Origin: Comamonas flocculans
Lineage (GTDB): Bacteria > Pseudomonadota > Gammaproteobacteria > Burkholderiales > Burkholderiaceae_C
Assembly: GCF_007954405.1 (NCBI RefSeq)
Contig: NZ_CP042344.1
Location: 2,790,001 to 2,854,000, forward strand
Direction: 5' to 3'
Length of the DNA: 64,000 bases
The translations under genes were made by a program, and so were the position numbers. Of this stretch, positions 1-9,812 are shown piece by piece (position 1 is the first letter of the stretch; every line of letters starts with the position of its first letter). The notes beneath the pieces are model-generated. The model was not told the origin of the DNA. It made no database searches and worked only from the letters and a program-made list of their open reading frames with translations.

Positions 1-54
1 AAAGCCGAAGCGGCTACCCAACGGCAGCGAGCCCGCCGCCGGAGCAGCACATGA
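1..54 (+). CDS. Possible C-terminal tail of a HipB-like antitoxin (partial)
   Basis: The first 17 codons of the window are open, end in a basic tail (QRARRRSST) and stop at TGA 52-54, 79 bp before the hipA start. A small DNA-binding HipB antitoxin normally lies immediately upstream of hipA, so this is where its end would be expected. Only the tail is in the window, no helix-turn-helix can be seen, and the assignment rests on position alone. Confidence 0.3.
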   Translation, partial: KAEAATQRQRARRRSST

Positions 55-59
55 AGAAT

Positions 60-133
60 GCGCCCCCACGCTCCGCCGCTACGCGGGTCGCTGCCCCCCA
101 GGGGGGCGCTTTTCATCTTGGGGCGGCCCGGCG
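60..133 (+). repeat. GC-rich interspersed repeat, copy 1
   Basis: A block beginning with CCCCCACG, containing a CCCCCC/GGGGGG inverted pair and ending with CTTGGGGCGGCCCGGCG, abuts the hipA ATG. The same boundary motifs recur in inverted orientation inside hipA (658-724). I read both as members of one interspersed repeat family. The element occupies the whole space where a hipA ribosome-binding site would be expected, and no good Shine-Dalgarno is visible. Confidence 0.65.
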
Positions 134-1435
134 ATGAAAAGGCTTGCAGTCCACTACTGCGGCTGGGGTGAGGACTGGCCGCTGGGCTTGCTCGCCGACG
201 ATGGCACCACGCTGCTGTTCGAATACGCGCCCGAAGCACTGGCGCAAGGGCTGGAGCTGTCGCCGCTACACCTCAAGCTGCGTGCCACCGCCTATGGCAG
301 CTTTCCACCGCACCTGCTGCGCCTGCCTGGCCTGATCGCCGACAGCCTGCCCGATGGCTGGGGCCTGCTGCTCATGGACCGGTTGTTCCGTCAGCAGGGC
401 CTGCGCCATCCCGGGCCACTGGATCGCCTGGCCTTCATCGGGGATCGCGCCATGGGCGCCCTGCGCTTCGTGCCGGCCACGGAGCCCGATGCCGAGGAGC
501 CAGACTGGAATCTGCTGGCCTTGGCCAAAGAAAGCGAGCGCGCCCTGACCGGCGAAGCTGGTGTCGCCTTGCGCGAACTGGCGTTGACGGGAGGCTCCCC
601 GCAAGGCGCACGACCCAAGGCGCTGGTGCAGTACGACGCAGGGTCGGGCCACGTCAGCCCCGCCGGGCCGCCCCAAGGGGCTCAGCGCCCCCTCGGGGGG
701 CAGGAGCGCAGCGACGTGGGGGCTCGTATCAGCACGCGCGGCGACGCACCAGGCTCCCCCTGGCTGGTGAAGTTCCCCGCCCAGGGTGAGCACAAGGAGG
801 TCTGCGCCATCGAGCAGATGTATGCCGAACTGGCCCGCGATTGCGGACTGGAGGTGCCAGCCAGCGCATGGTTCGATCTGTCGTCCAGGCTGGCAGCCTT
901 CGGCGTGGCGCGCTTCGATCGCGAACAGGGCCTGCGCGTACCGGTTCACAGCCTGGCGGGCCTGCTGCAGGTGGACTTTCGCCTGCCCGGCAGCGCGGAC
1001 TACACCGCCCTGCTGCGCGCCACACGCCTGCTGACCCGCGACGAGCGCGAGGTGGAAAAGGCCTACGCCCGCGCTGTCTTCAACGTACTGTTCCACAACC
1101 GCGACGACCACCCAAAGAACTTCGCCTGGCGCCTCGGACGGGACCGGCGCTGGCGGCTGGCCCCGGCATTCGACCTGACGTTCAGCGAAGGCCCCATGGG
1201 CCAGCACCACATGGACGTCTGCGGCGAAGGCAACGCCGTGCAACGAAGTCATCTGCTGCGTCTGGCTTCGGAGGGCGGCGTGGCAGCGAAGGCGGCCGAG
1301 GTCACCATCGATCGGATGCTGGCGCAGGTGGCGACCTTCTCTCAACGGGCGGCAGCGTATCCGATCCGCCGAACGACGGTGCAGCGGATGAAAGCATCGA
1401 TCCACAACTGCCAAGAGCAACTCATGCGCGATTGA
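134..1435 (+). CDS. hipA: HipA-family serine/threonine kinase toxin with internal repeat insertion
   Basis: HipA kinases phosphorylate translation factors (glutamyl-tRNA synthetase in E. coli) and cause growth arrest or persistence; they are held in check by a DNA-binding HipB. The 433-residue protein has a HipA N-terminal subdomain (MKRLAVHYCGWGEDWPLG), a nucleotide loop GGSPQGARPK near residue 155, the catalytic segment HNRDDHPKNFA at about 321-331 and the metal-binding APAFDLT at about 344-350, so the kinase core looks complete. Residues about 175-197 (SPAGPPQGAQRPLGGQERS and flanks) are encoded by a GC-rich interspersed repeat inserted in frame between the nucleotide loop and the WLVKFPAQGEH strand, which normally lie closer together. 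Whether the kinase folds with this extra loop is unknown. No complete HipB is in the window. Confidence 0.85.
   Translation: MKRLAVHYCGWGEDWPLGLLADDGTTLLFEYAPEALAQGLELSPLHLKLRATAYGSFPPHLLRLPGLIADSLPDGWGLLLMDRLFRQQGLRHPGPLDRLAFIGDRAMGALRFVPATEPDAEEPDWNLLALAKESERALTGEAGVALRELALTGGSPQGARPKALVQYDAGSGHVSPAGPPQGAQRPLGGQERSDVGARISTRGDAPGSPWLVKFPAQGEHKEVCAIEQMYAELARDCGLEVPASAWFDLSSRLAAFGVARFDREQGLRVPVHSLAGLLQVDFRLPGSADYTALLRATRLLTRDEREVEKAYARAVFNVLFHNRDDHPKNFAWRLGRDRRWRLAPAFDLTFSEGPMGQHHMDVCGEGNAVQRSHLLRLASEGGVAAKAAEVTIDRMLAQVATFSQRAAAYPIRRTTVQRMKASIHNCQEQLMRD
658..724 (-). repeat. GC-rich interspersed repeat, copy 2, inside hipA
   Basis: Read on the minus strand this stretch starts GAGCCCCCACG and ends CTTGGGGCGGCCCGGCGGGG, matching both ends of the element at 60-133. 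It contributes about 22 codons to hipA without a stop or frameshift. The inverted pair brackets the 5' half of hipA. Confidence 0.65.
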
Positions 1436-1482
1436 TGAAGGTCGACAGCAGCCCGGACACAGCGTCGTCAAGCACCTGCAGG

Positions 1483-1929
1483 TCAAGCATCCTCGTGCGG
1501 CAGCGCTGCTTGCTCGTCATGCTGGCGGCGATGCAGGACGGCCCCAAGGTACGCGCCGCAGGCGCGAGTGCGATGGTGCCCTGCCAGGTGCGCTGTCGAT
1601 TGCCTCGCCACGGCGTCCAGTTCCATCCCTGCTTCACCACCGCGCACGGGTGGCGCCACCGCGCCGGTTTGTTCGATGTAGTGCTCGATCAAGGCCTGGT
1701 GGCGCAGGCCATGTGCCGTCACCCCCAGCTCTTTGCTCGTGGTGCCGAAGCGCGCGGTCACATAGCCGAAGCGCCGCAGGTTCTCCACGAGACCACGGTC
1801 TGGGTTACCCATGTGAGCCTTCGGCCCCTGTGCGACGCTTTGCGCAAACTGCAGCGCTTCGATACGCTGCAGCGAATCCAGCGGCACGAAGCGTGGTCGC
1901 CATCGGCAAGTGCTCGCCGGATACGGCAC
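1483..1929 (-). pseudogene. Tyrosine-recombinase (integrase) remnant
   Basis: The minus-strand frame encodes GVTAHGLRHQALIEHYIEQT followed by PPVRGG and GAYLGAVLHRR. The HGLRH box is the hallmark of tyrosine recombinases, and the surrounding wording resembles the large integrases of integrating elements. Recognisable homology begins only at about position 1900 (RFVPLDSLQRIEALQ), so the N-terminal part is missing, and the 3' end is degenerate. It is best read as a remnant of an element that once integrated at this edge of the island. Confidence 0.55.
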
Positions 1930-2021
1930 TGAGGGACATCACCCAATTGCTGACACTGGGCGTACTGCAGAAATCGCCAGGGGGCGGGCGTAGTACAGGC
2001 TACCAACTGGCAGACTACTGA
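1905..2021 (+). pseudogene. Fic-family protein, C-terminal remnant
   Basis: The last about 38 codons before the stop at 2019-2021 read KCSPDTALRDITQLLTLGVL followed by QKSPGGGRSTGYQLADY. This is the winged-helix tail typical of Fic adenylyltransferases (conserved SPDTALRD and GGRSTGY). Nothing of the catalytic HPFxDGN domain is present upstream, where the integrase remnant lies on the other strand. It is a 3' fragment left by a deletion or replacement just before the helicase gene. Confidence 0.6.
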
Positions 2022-2056
2022 GATTGCCGTTCTGATCATCTCCACACTGTCGATTT

Positions 2057-4975
2057 ATGCCCCTCGCCCAGCCTCCCGCACCCGGTTCCCGCGCCCTGAT
2101 CCGCGACGAAGAATGGCTCGTCCAGCACGCCGACCAATGCGCCCAGGGCGGCTGGCAGTTGTCCTGTATCGGTGTGTCGGAAACCGTACGCAACCGCCAC
2201 GCCCTGTTCCTGACCGCACTCGATGACGTCACCCTGATCGACCCGGCACAGACCGCGCTGGTGTTCGACGACTCTCCCGGCTTCGTCGCTGCCCGTCTGT
2301 CCATCGAAGCGCGCCTGCGCCAGTCTGCCGTGCAGGGCGATGCCCTGGTGCTGGGCCAGCAGGCCGTGATGGACACCTTGCCCTTCCAGCTCGACCCGGC
2401 CCACCGGGTGTTGCAGCAACTGCGCCCACGCCTGCTCATCGCCGATACCGTCGGCCTGGGCAAGACGCTGGAAGCCGGCATCCTCACCGCCGAACTGATC
2501 CGCCGTGGCCGTGCCCGGCGCATCCTCGTGGTCACCACCAAAAGCATGATGCGCCAGTTCCAGCAGGAGCTCTGGAACCGCTTCACCATCGCTCTGACGC
2601 GCCTGGACTCGGCAGGCATCCAGCGCATCCGCCGGCAGATACCAGCCAACCACAACCCCTTCAGCTACTACGACCGCACCATCATCTCGGTCGATACGCT
2701 CAAGCGCGACAGCGAATACCGCCACTACCTCGAAAGTGCCTGGTGGGATCTCATCATCATCGACGAGGCCCACAACGTCTCCTACAAAGGCAACCGCACC
2801 CAAAGCAACCGCCTGGCCGATCTGCTGGCCCAGCGCTCCGACGCGCTCATCCTGCTTACCGCCACGCCGCACAACGGCAAGAAGGAGAGCTTTGCCAGCC
2901 TGGTGCGCATGCTCGACCCCACGGTGCTGCCACCCAAGGCCGACTACACGCGCGACGATGTGGCCCACCTGTTCATCCGCCGCTTCAAGAGCGACGTGCG
3001 CGAGCAGATGAAGCAGGACTTCCCAGAGCGCCAGGTCTTCAGGCTATCGGCACAAGGCAGCCCTGCCGAAAACCTGGCTTTCGACGCGCTTGCCGAACTC
3101 AAGCTGGCCAGCGACGGCAGTGGTGCGCGCGATGGCGCCATGCTGTTTCGCACCGTGCTGGAAAAGGCGTTGTTCTCTTCGCCGGCCGCCTGCCTGCAAA
3201 CGCTCAAGGAGCGCATCCGCCGCCTGGAAGCCCGTGATGCAACGCATCCCGACCTCGCTTCGCTGCGTGACCTGCAAGCACTTGTGCAACAGATCGAACC
3301 CACACAGTTCAGCAAACTGCAACATCTCATCGCCGAACTCAAGCACGATCCACATTGGCGCTGGGACGGCCGTGCCGCCAACGACCGCCTGGTGCTGTTC
3401 ACCGAGCGCATCGAAACGCTGAAATTCCTGCAACAGCACCTGCCCGCCGCCCTGGGCCTGCAAGACGACGCCGTCGCCATTCTGCACGGCCAGTTGCCCG
3501 ATCAGGACATCCAGCAGACGGTCGAGGATTTCGGCCGCAGCCATTCGCCACTGCGCCTGCTCATCGCCTCCGATGTGGCCTCCGAAGGGCTGAACCTGCA
3601 CTACCAGTCGCACCGCCTCATTCACTTCGACATCCCCTGGTCACTCATGGTTTTCCAGCAGCGCAACGGTCGTGTGGACCGCTACGGCCAGACGCAGCCG
3701 CCCAAGATCGGCTACCTCTACACCCAGCCGCACAACGAGCGTGTCCGCGGCGACCTGCGCTATCTGGAAATCCTCATCGAAAAGGACGAACAGGCCGCCA
3801 GGAACATCGGCGACCCTTCCGCCTTCATGGGCCTGTACGACGAAGACGCCGAAACACTGGAGGTGGCCAAGGCCATCGAAGGCAGCACCACAGCCGAAGC
3901 TTTCGCCCAGCAACTGGCGGGGGGCGACGTCGATCCCTTTGAACTGCTCTGGGGCGATGCCGCCAGCAACGCGACGCCACCTGTGGGCGAACCTGCGCCG
4001 TCCATCGCGCCATCCCCCACCGCCACGCTGCCCAGCCTGTTCGCCAGCCACTACCACTACGCTCGCGACGGCCTGCGCTGGTTGCGCCAGCACCAACCCG
4101 AGCAGCAACCCGCCGTACAGGCCGACGACGCCACCCGTACCCTCAGCTTTCAGCCCGGGCGTGACCTGGCGCAGATTCTGGAACGCGATCTTGCCCCCGA
4201 AATGTGGCCCGGCGACAACAGCTTTGCCCTCTGCGCCGACAAGCGCACGGTCGAGGCCGCCATCGCCCAGTCCCGCGACGGCAGCGACTGGCCGCAACTG
4301 CACTACCTCTGGCCGCTGCACCCCATCGCCCAGTGGCTGGACTACAAGCTGATGGCCACCTTCGGCCGCCAGCGCGCTCCATTGCTGCGCGTACCGCAAG
4401 GCCTGCAAGCGGGCGAAGCCATCATCCTGGTGCTGGCGCAGGTGCCCAACCGGCGCGGCCAGGCCATGCTGGCCGAATGGCTGGGCGTGCCACTCGATGC
4501 GCGCGGCCAGGTGCAGGCCGTGCTGAGCCTGTCCGATACCCTGCAACGCACCGGGCTGGACGGCCGCCAGAACCCGGCCCCGGCCAACGATGGCCGTGCC
4601 CCCGACAGTCGCTGCTGGCAGCAAGCCCTGCCGGCCGCGATCCGCGCCGCCGAGGCGCATCTGCGCCCGATCAAGCAGGCATTCGATGCCGACTGCCGCC
4701 GGCGCCTGGAGCGGGAGCTGGCCCGGCTGGCCACCCTGCAAGGCAAACATCTGGCGCAAATGGAGCTGGAGCTGGCCCAGGGCGGCATCGAACCCGTCCG
4801 CGCCGCCCAGCGCCAGCAGCGCGAAAGCGCCACCGCCGACCTGTTCGGCCAATACCAGCAATGGGCGCGCGATACCCTGCAACTGGACGACCGCGCCCAG
4901 TTCACCGTCGTGGCCGCCCTGGTTTCCCAACAGGACGCAGCACGACAAGACGTGGCGCAGGGAGTGGCCCCATGA
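2057..4975 (+). CDS. SNF2/RapA-type helicase, DISARM DrmD-like
   Basis: This 972-residue superfamily 2 helicase has motif I ADTVGLGKTLEAG at about 127-139, a DEAH box (IIIDEAHNV) near 235-238, motif III LLTATPHNG, and a helicase C-terminal domain with ASDVASEGLNLHYQSHRLIH and the arginine-finger motif QRNGRVDRYGQ. The C-terminal 400 residues are a helical region seen in long RapA-like proteins. A SNF2 helicase directly upstream of a large adenine methylase is the drmD-drmMI arrangement of class 1 DISARM, a restriction-like anti-phage system. Its stop overlaps the methylase start (ATGA at 4972), so the two are translationally coupled. Calling it DrmD-like is inference from architecture and neighbour, not from an alignment. 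Confidence 0.8.
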   Translation: MPLAQPPAPGSRALIRDEEWLVQHADQCAQGGWQLSCIGVSETVRNRHALFLTALDDVTLIDPAQTALVFDDSPGFVAARLSIEARLRQSAVQGDALVLGQQAVMDTLPFQLDPAHRVLQQLRPRLLIADTVGLGKTLEAGILTAELIRRGRARRILVVTTKSMMRQFQQELWNRFTIALTRLDSAGIQRIRRQIPANHNPFSYYDRTIISVDTLKRDSEYRHYLESAWWDLIIIDEAHNVSYKGNRTQSNRLADLLAQRSDALILLTATPHNGKKESFASLVRMLDPTVLPPKADYTRDDVAHLFIRRFKSDVREQMKQDFPERQVFRLSAQGSPAENLAFDALAELKLASDGSGARDGAMLFRTVLEKALFSSPAACLQTLKERIRRLEARDATHPDLASLRDLQALVQQIEPTQFSKLQHLIAELKHDPHWRWDGRAANDRLVLFTERIETLKFLQQHLPAALGLQDDAVAILHGQLPDQDIQQTVEDFGRSHSPLRLLIASDVASEGLNLHYQSHRLIHFDIPWSLMVFQQRNGRVDRYGQTQPPKIGYLYTQPHNERVRGDLRYLEILIEKDEQAARNIGDPSAFMGLYDEDAETLEVAKAIEGSTTAEAFAQQLAGGDVDPFELLWGDAASNATPPVGEPAPSIAPSPTATLPSLFASHYHYARDGLRWLRQHQPEQQPAVQADDATRTLSFQPGRDLAQILERDLAPEMWPGDNSFALCADKRTVEAAIAQSRDGSDWPQLHYLWPLHPIAQWLDYKLMATFGRQRAPLLRVPQGLQAGEAIILVLAQVPNRRGQAMLAEWLGVPLDARGQVQAVLSLSDTLQRTGLDGRQNPAPANDGRAPDSRCWQQALPAAIRAAEAHLRPIKQAFDADCRRRLERELARLATLQGKHLAQMELELAQGGIEPVRAAQRQQRESATADLFGQYQQWARDTLQLDDRAQFTVVAALVSQQDAARQDVAQGVAP

Positions 4976-7900
4976 GCTTCACCATCCACGGCCTCTCCAA
5001 CGCCAACGCGTTCTACAGCCAGCACTACCTGGACGACATCCTGGTCAAGGACCTCAAGCCGCTGTTCGAGCAGTGGAAGGAGCAGGGCAGCAAAAGCCCC
5101 GTCGCCCGCCTCAGAAGCGCCAGCGGCGCCAATGGCTATTTCCGCGAGCGCGAGCGCTTCCTGGCCGAAAAACGCCCCAAGGCCCGCGCGCGCCTGCTGC
5201 ATGAACTGGCCCAGCCGCTGCTGGCCGCGCTCGATTACGCATTGCAGCCTCAAGCCCTGCCCCTGGCCGACTCCGGCCGCGCAGGCGACTTGCCTCTGCT
5301 GGCCCTGTACCGCGACGCCAAGGGCCACCCGCTGCTGGCCATCGCCGCCGCGCTGGCCCTGCCGGGCGACGAAGACACCGCGCCGCTGCAACTGCCCCCG
5401 CGCGATGCCACGGGCGCCAAAGCCAGCCACCACCACGCCGCCCACGCCCCGGTCGATTGGGAAGAAACCCTCTCCCGCCGCCTGTTCGCCGCCGACGCCC
5501 CGCCACGCTGGGTGCTGCTGGTTCACCACGAACAATGGCTGCTGATCGAGCGCGCCAAATGGGGCCGCAAGGCCCTGCTGCGCTTCGACTTGCCGGAACT
5601 GTTCGGCCCCCGCGACGAGCACAGTCTGCGCGCCTTCTGCGCCTTGCTGGGCAAGCAGTCCGTGCTGCCCGCCGAAGGCGGCGCGGCCCTGCTCGACAGC
5701 CTGGACGACAGTTCCCACAAGCACGCCTTCGAAGTCTCCACCGACCTCAAGTACGCCCTGCGCGAGTGCATCGAACTGATCGCCAACGAGGCCATCCGTT
5801 ACAAGCGCGAAGTCAGCAAGGAAAAGCTCTTCGAGCGCACCGACACCGACCTGGCCGACCAGCTCAGCCGCGAAAGCCTGCGCTACATGTACCGGCTGCT
5901 GTTCTTGTTCTACATCGAGGCCCGCCCCGAACTGGGCTACGCCCCGATCCAGGCCGAGGCCTATCTGAAGGGCTACAGCGTCGAGCACCTGCGCGAGCTG
6001 GAGCAGACCCCGCTCACCACCGACCAAGCCCGCAACGGCTTCTACTTCCACGACAGCCTGCAACAACTGTTTGGCCTGATCTGGCAGGGCTTCCCGCGCC
6101 GCGATGCCGACAGCCCGCAACAGGAACTCGGCACCGCCCCCGATGCCACACTTGACGCCGCATCAGGCGACATCGCGCAAGGCAGCGGCTTCACCATCGC
6201 CCCGCTGCAAGGCCACCTGTTCGACCCGGCGCGCACCCGGCTGCTCAACAGCGTCAAGCTGCGCAACCACGTCCTGCAACGCGTGATCGAGCTGATGTCG
6301 CTCTCGCGTGGCGGCCGCGGCAACAGTTCTTCCAAAAGCAGCCGCCGTGGCCGCATCAGCTACGCCACCCTGGGCATCAACCAGCTCGGCGCCGTGTACG
6401 AGGCGCTGCTTTCCTTTCGTGGCTTCTTTGCCGAAGAAGACCTGTACGAAGTGCGCCGCGACCCCAAGGCCCCAAAGGCCAGCCGCACCGAAGACGACGA
6501 CGAAGCCGGGCTCCCCGATGACAGCGACGCCACGGATGACGACGCCACCGCGCCCCCCAGCGCCCGCGAAAAACGCAAGGACGCCGAACTTGACCCGCTG
6601 GAAGCGGCCTATTTCGTGCCTGCCAGCGCCATCAGCCAGTACAGCGACGCTGAACGCCTGTTCGGCGGCGAACCACGCCTGTACCCCAAGGGCCGCTTCA
6701 TCTACCGCCTGGCCGGGCGCGAGCGCGAAAAGTCCGCCAGCTACTACACCCCGGAAGTGCTCACCCGCTGCCTGGTGGAACACGCCCTGCGTGAAATCCT
6801 GCCCGGCAAATCCGCCGACGACATCCTGCACCTGACCGTCTGCGAACCCGCCATGGGCAGCGCGGCCTTCCTGAACGAAGCCGTCAGCCAGTTGGCCGAA
6901 GCCTATTTGCAGGCCAAACAAAAGGAACTGGGCCGCAGCATCGCCCACGACGACTACGCGGCGGAAAAACAGCGGGTCAAGATGTATATCGCCGACACCA
7001 ACGTGTTCGGCGTCGATCTCAACCCCGTGGCGGTGGAACTGGCCGAAGTCTCGCTCTGGCTCAACGCCATCTTCAAGGGCAGCCACGTGCCCTGGTTCGG
7101 CCTGCAACTGGTGGCCGGCAATTCCCTGGTCGGCGCCCGGCGCCAGGTATTCAGCACCGCACAACTGTCGCCCGGCCGGGGCGAAAACGGCATGCCCGAG
7201 CGCGACTGGCGCTGCGCCGTGCCGCAGCCGCTGCCTTGGGTGGCGGCAGAAAATAATGATGAAATTGGCACTTTGCGCTTATCTGGTAAGGGTAAACAGC
7301 TATTAAACCAAGAGCAAATATTTCACTTCCTCCTCCCCGCCGACGGCATGGGCGCCGTCACCGACAAAGTGGTCAAGGCGCTGGAGCCGGCCGCCTTCGA
7401 ACGCTTCAAGCAATGGCGCAAGACCTTCACCGCCCCGCTGGAACGCAGCGAAATCACCCGCGTGCAAGCCATCGCCCAGGCCGCCGAAGCCCTCTGGCAG
7501 CAGCACGCCCAGGAACTGGCCCGCGTGCGCCGCGCCACCAGCGACGAACTGCACGTCTGGCCCAGTACCGCCGCCAACCATGCGCCCACCACCACCGCGC
7601 AAAAAGACGCCACCTTCCAGCGCGAAATGCTCAGCGAGGCGCAGAAGAACGCCAGCCCCTACCGCCGCCTGAAGCTGGTGATGGACACCTGGTGCGCGCT
7701 CTGGTTCTGGCCGCTGGACAAGGCAGATGATTTGCCCAGCCGCGAGGAATGGTGGTTCGTGCTGGAAACCGTGCTGCTGGGTAATGCCAGCCTGGCAGCG
7801 CCCATGGGTGGCACCGATCTGTTCCCGGAAACCGTGCCGCAGTTGACGCTGGACCTTACCCCCGAGCGCGACCGCTACGGCCATGTGGACATCGAAGCGC

Positions 7901-8670
7901 TCATCGACGCCCTGCCGCAATTGCAGGTGGCCGCGCAGGTGGCGGCGCAGCAGCGTTTTTTGCACTGGGAACTGGAATTTGCCGATATCTTCAAGGCGCG
8001 CGGCGGTTTCGACGTGGTGCTGGGCAATCCGCCCTGGATCAAAGTGGAATGGAACGAGCAAAGCCTGCTATCGGACTTCGATCCGCGCTTTGCCATCCGC
8101 AAGCTCAGCGCCAAGCAGACCGCCGACCGGCGCGACGCCGTGTTTGCCGCCATGCCGCAGACCCGCGCCGACTATCTGGCCGAATGCGTGGCTACCGAGG
8201 GCATGGGCGAGTTTCTCAATGCGGTGCAGAACTATCCGTTGCTCGCGGGGCAGAAGGCCAACTTGTACAAGTGCTTTCTGCCGCTGGTGTGGCGCGTGGG
8301 AAGTGGTACGCAGGCACTGCTGCATCAAGAAAGTCCATATGACGACCCTAAAGCGGGGATGTTACGCAATGAGATGTATCAGAGGCTGCGAGCACATTAT
8401 CAATTTGAGAATGAATTGCAGCTTTTCGATATTGGAGGGACCCGGAGATACAGCATCAATATCTATGGACCATCTAGGCAAGAAATTGGCTTCAAGAACA
8501 TTTCAAATATTTTCCATCCAATGACTATCAATGCCTGCCTGACTCATTCGGGTTTTGGCCCCGTTGTGGGTATCAAGTCTGAGGCGGGGAAGTGGGAAGT
8601 TTTAGGACATAGTCATCGCATTATTGAAGTTAGGGAAGGTCTGCACAACCCGCCTCATGGCGCAAGCTGA
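4972..8670 (+). pseudogene. Eco57I-type N6-adenine DNA methylase, 5' part (split by IS)
   Basis: Starts at the ATG overlapping the upstream stop. It has the SAM-binding motif CEPAMGSAAFLNEAV near residue 622 and the catalytic motif NPPW at 1019-1022 inside FDVVLGNPPWIKVEW, as in gamma-class N6-adenine methylases of the Eco57I/PglX type; in DISARM class 1 this role is DrmMI. The frame runs into an IS5-family element after residue 1220 and stops 12 codons later, giving a 1,232-residue product lacking the C-terminal part. Joining 4972-8633 to 9817-11215 restores one frame of 1,686 residues. Positions about 8320-8630 are visibly richer in A+T than the rest of the gene, in the region expected to recognise target DNA. 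A short interspersed repeat lies in frame at 7255-7305. Confidence 0.85.
7255..7305 (-). repeat. Interspersed ~48-bp repeat embedded in the methylase frame
   Basis: On the minus strand this reads ATAGCTGTTTACCCTTACC then AGATAAGCGC and ends in CCAATTTCATCATT, following the layout of the intergenic copy at 57669-57715 (ATAGCTGTCAGCGC, TACCCATA, GGCG, GCATATTTG). It contributes about 17 codons (around EIGTLRLSGKGKQLLNQ) at an A+T-rich spot between the SAM motif and the NPPW motif and does not break the frame. Confidence 0.5.
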
Positions 8671-9812
8671 CGCGTGAACATTCACATGGTGAAACCGAAG
8701 CCGAATTTGCGTCAGATTTCCCGCTCTTTCGGCCAATTTCAGCCGTATTGCGGGCTCTCGCCCGTGCTGCAGGCGCACTCATGCCCGCGCTCCCTGCAAA
8801 ATGCGCTTGCGCACCATCCACAGATTGGACAGCGCAAACAGCACCAGAAGCTGGCTGGTGTTCTTGGCCAGGCCCTTGTAGCGCACCTTGCGGTGGCCAA
8901 ACTGGCACTTGAGAACTCGGAACTGGTGCTCGACCTTGGCGCGGATACGCGCCTTGACGGTCTCCATCTGATCGAGCAACACATCCAGGGGGCGGTTCTT
9001 GTCGAGCTTCTTGCGCTTGCCCGGCATCATGGCGATGTGCCAACGGGTATCGGGGTGTTGATCCTGTACTTCGCCACGCTTGTCAACACCTCGGTAGCCC
9101 GAATCTGCAAAGACTTGTGTTTCCTCGCCGTGCAACAGCGCCGCTGCCTGCGTGATGTCGTGGGCGTTGGCGGCCGTGGTGGTGACGGTGTGCACCAAGC
9201 CCGAATCGGCATCCACGCCAATGTGCGCCTTCATACCGAAGTGCCATTGGTTGCCCTTCTTGGTTTGGTGCATCTCAGGGTCGCGCTGCCCATCCTTGTT
9301 CTTGGTGGAACTGGGTGCGGCAATCAAGGTGGCATCGACCACGGTGCCGCTCTTGAGCAGCAGACCACGGGCGGCCAGTTGGGCATTGACGGTGGCAAGG
9401 ATTTGAGCTGCCAGCTCGTTCCTCTCCAAGAGGTGTCGAAAGCGCAGGATGGTGCTTTCGTCGGGCAGGCGGGTGATGCCCGCGTCCAAGTGGGCGAACT
9501 CTCGGTACAGGGGAACGTCGTGCAAGGCTTCTTCCATCGCCGGGTCGGAGTGCCCGAAGAATTGCTGCAGCAGGTGAATGCGCAGCATCGTCTCCAGCGC
9601 AAAGGGAGGGCGCCCCGTCTTGCCTGCAGGCGCGTGCGGTGCAATCAGCGCCAGAAGATCAGGCCATGGGATGACGGCATCCATCTCATCGAGGAATGCA
9701 CGCTTGCGCGTCCTCTTGGGGGAAAGTTCAAATCCGCTTGTGGCAAGGCTCATTTGCTTCATGGGTGTTCAACGTCCGAGGGGCTCAGGTGGTGGACTTT
9801 TGCAGACCTTTC
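8634..9812 (-). mobile_element. IS5-family insertion sequence, 1,179 bp
   Basis: The element is bounded by imperfect inverted ends: GGAAGGTCTGCACAACC at the left and, read inward on the other strand, GAAAGGTCTGCAAAAGTCC at the right. It is flanked by a direct TTAG (8630-8633 and 9813-9816), the 4-bp YTAR-type target duplication of IS5-group elements. One transposase gene fills it on the minus strand. It interrupts the methylase gene. Because one TTAG copy plus precise excision restores the frame, the insertion is a single clean event with no detectable flanking deletion. Confidence 0.92.
8779..9762 (-). CDS. IS5-family DDE transposase
   Basis: A 327-residue transposase with the N-terminal IS5 domain (DEMDAVIPWPDLLALIAP) and an RNase H-like catalytic domain. 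Candidate DDE residues are the Asp of VVDATLIAAPSS, the Asp of FADSGYRG and the Glu of IRAKVEHQFRVLK. It appears full length and undamaged, so the element may still be active. It is transcribed opposite to the interrupted methylase. It ends about 145 bp from the left IS end and starts about 50 bp from the right end. Confidence 0.93.
   Translation of the reverse strand: MKQMSLATSGFELSPKRTRKRAFLDEMDAVIPWPDLLALIAPHAPAGKTGRPPFALETMLRIHLLQQFFGHSDPAMEEALHDVPLYREFAHLDAGITRLPDESTILRFRHLLERNELAAQILATVNAQLAARGLLLKSGTVVDATLIAAPSSTKNKDGQRDPEMHQTKKGNQWHFGMKAHIGVDADSGLVHTVTTTAANAHDITQAAALLHGEETQVFADSGYRGVDKRGEVQDQHPDTRWHIAMMPGKRKKLDKNRPLDVLLDQMETVKARIRAKVEHQFRVLKCQFGHRKVRYKGLAKNTSQLLVLFALSNLWMVRKRILQGARA

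Noticed and set aside
4204..4971. Upstream extension of the methylase frame into the SNF2 gene
   Set aside because: The extension is an Arg/Pro/Ala-rich out-of-frame reading of the helicase gene; the ATG at 4972 starts sequence with normal protein character and overlaps the helicase stop.
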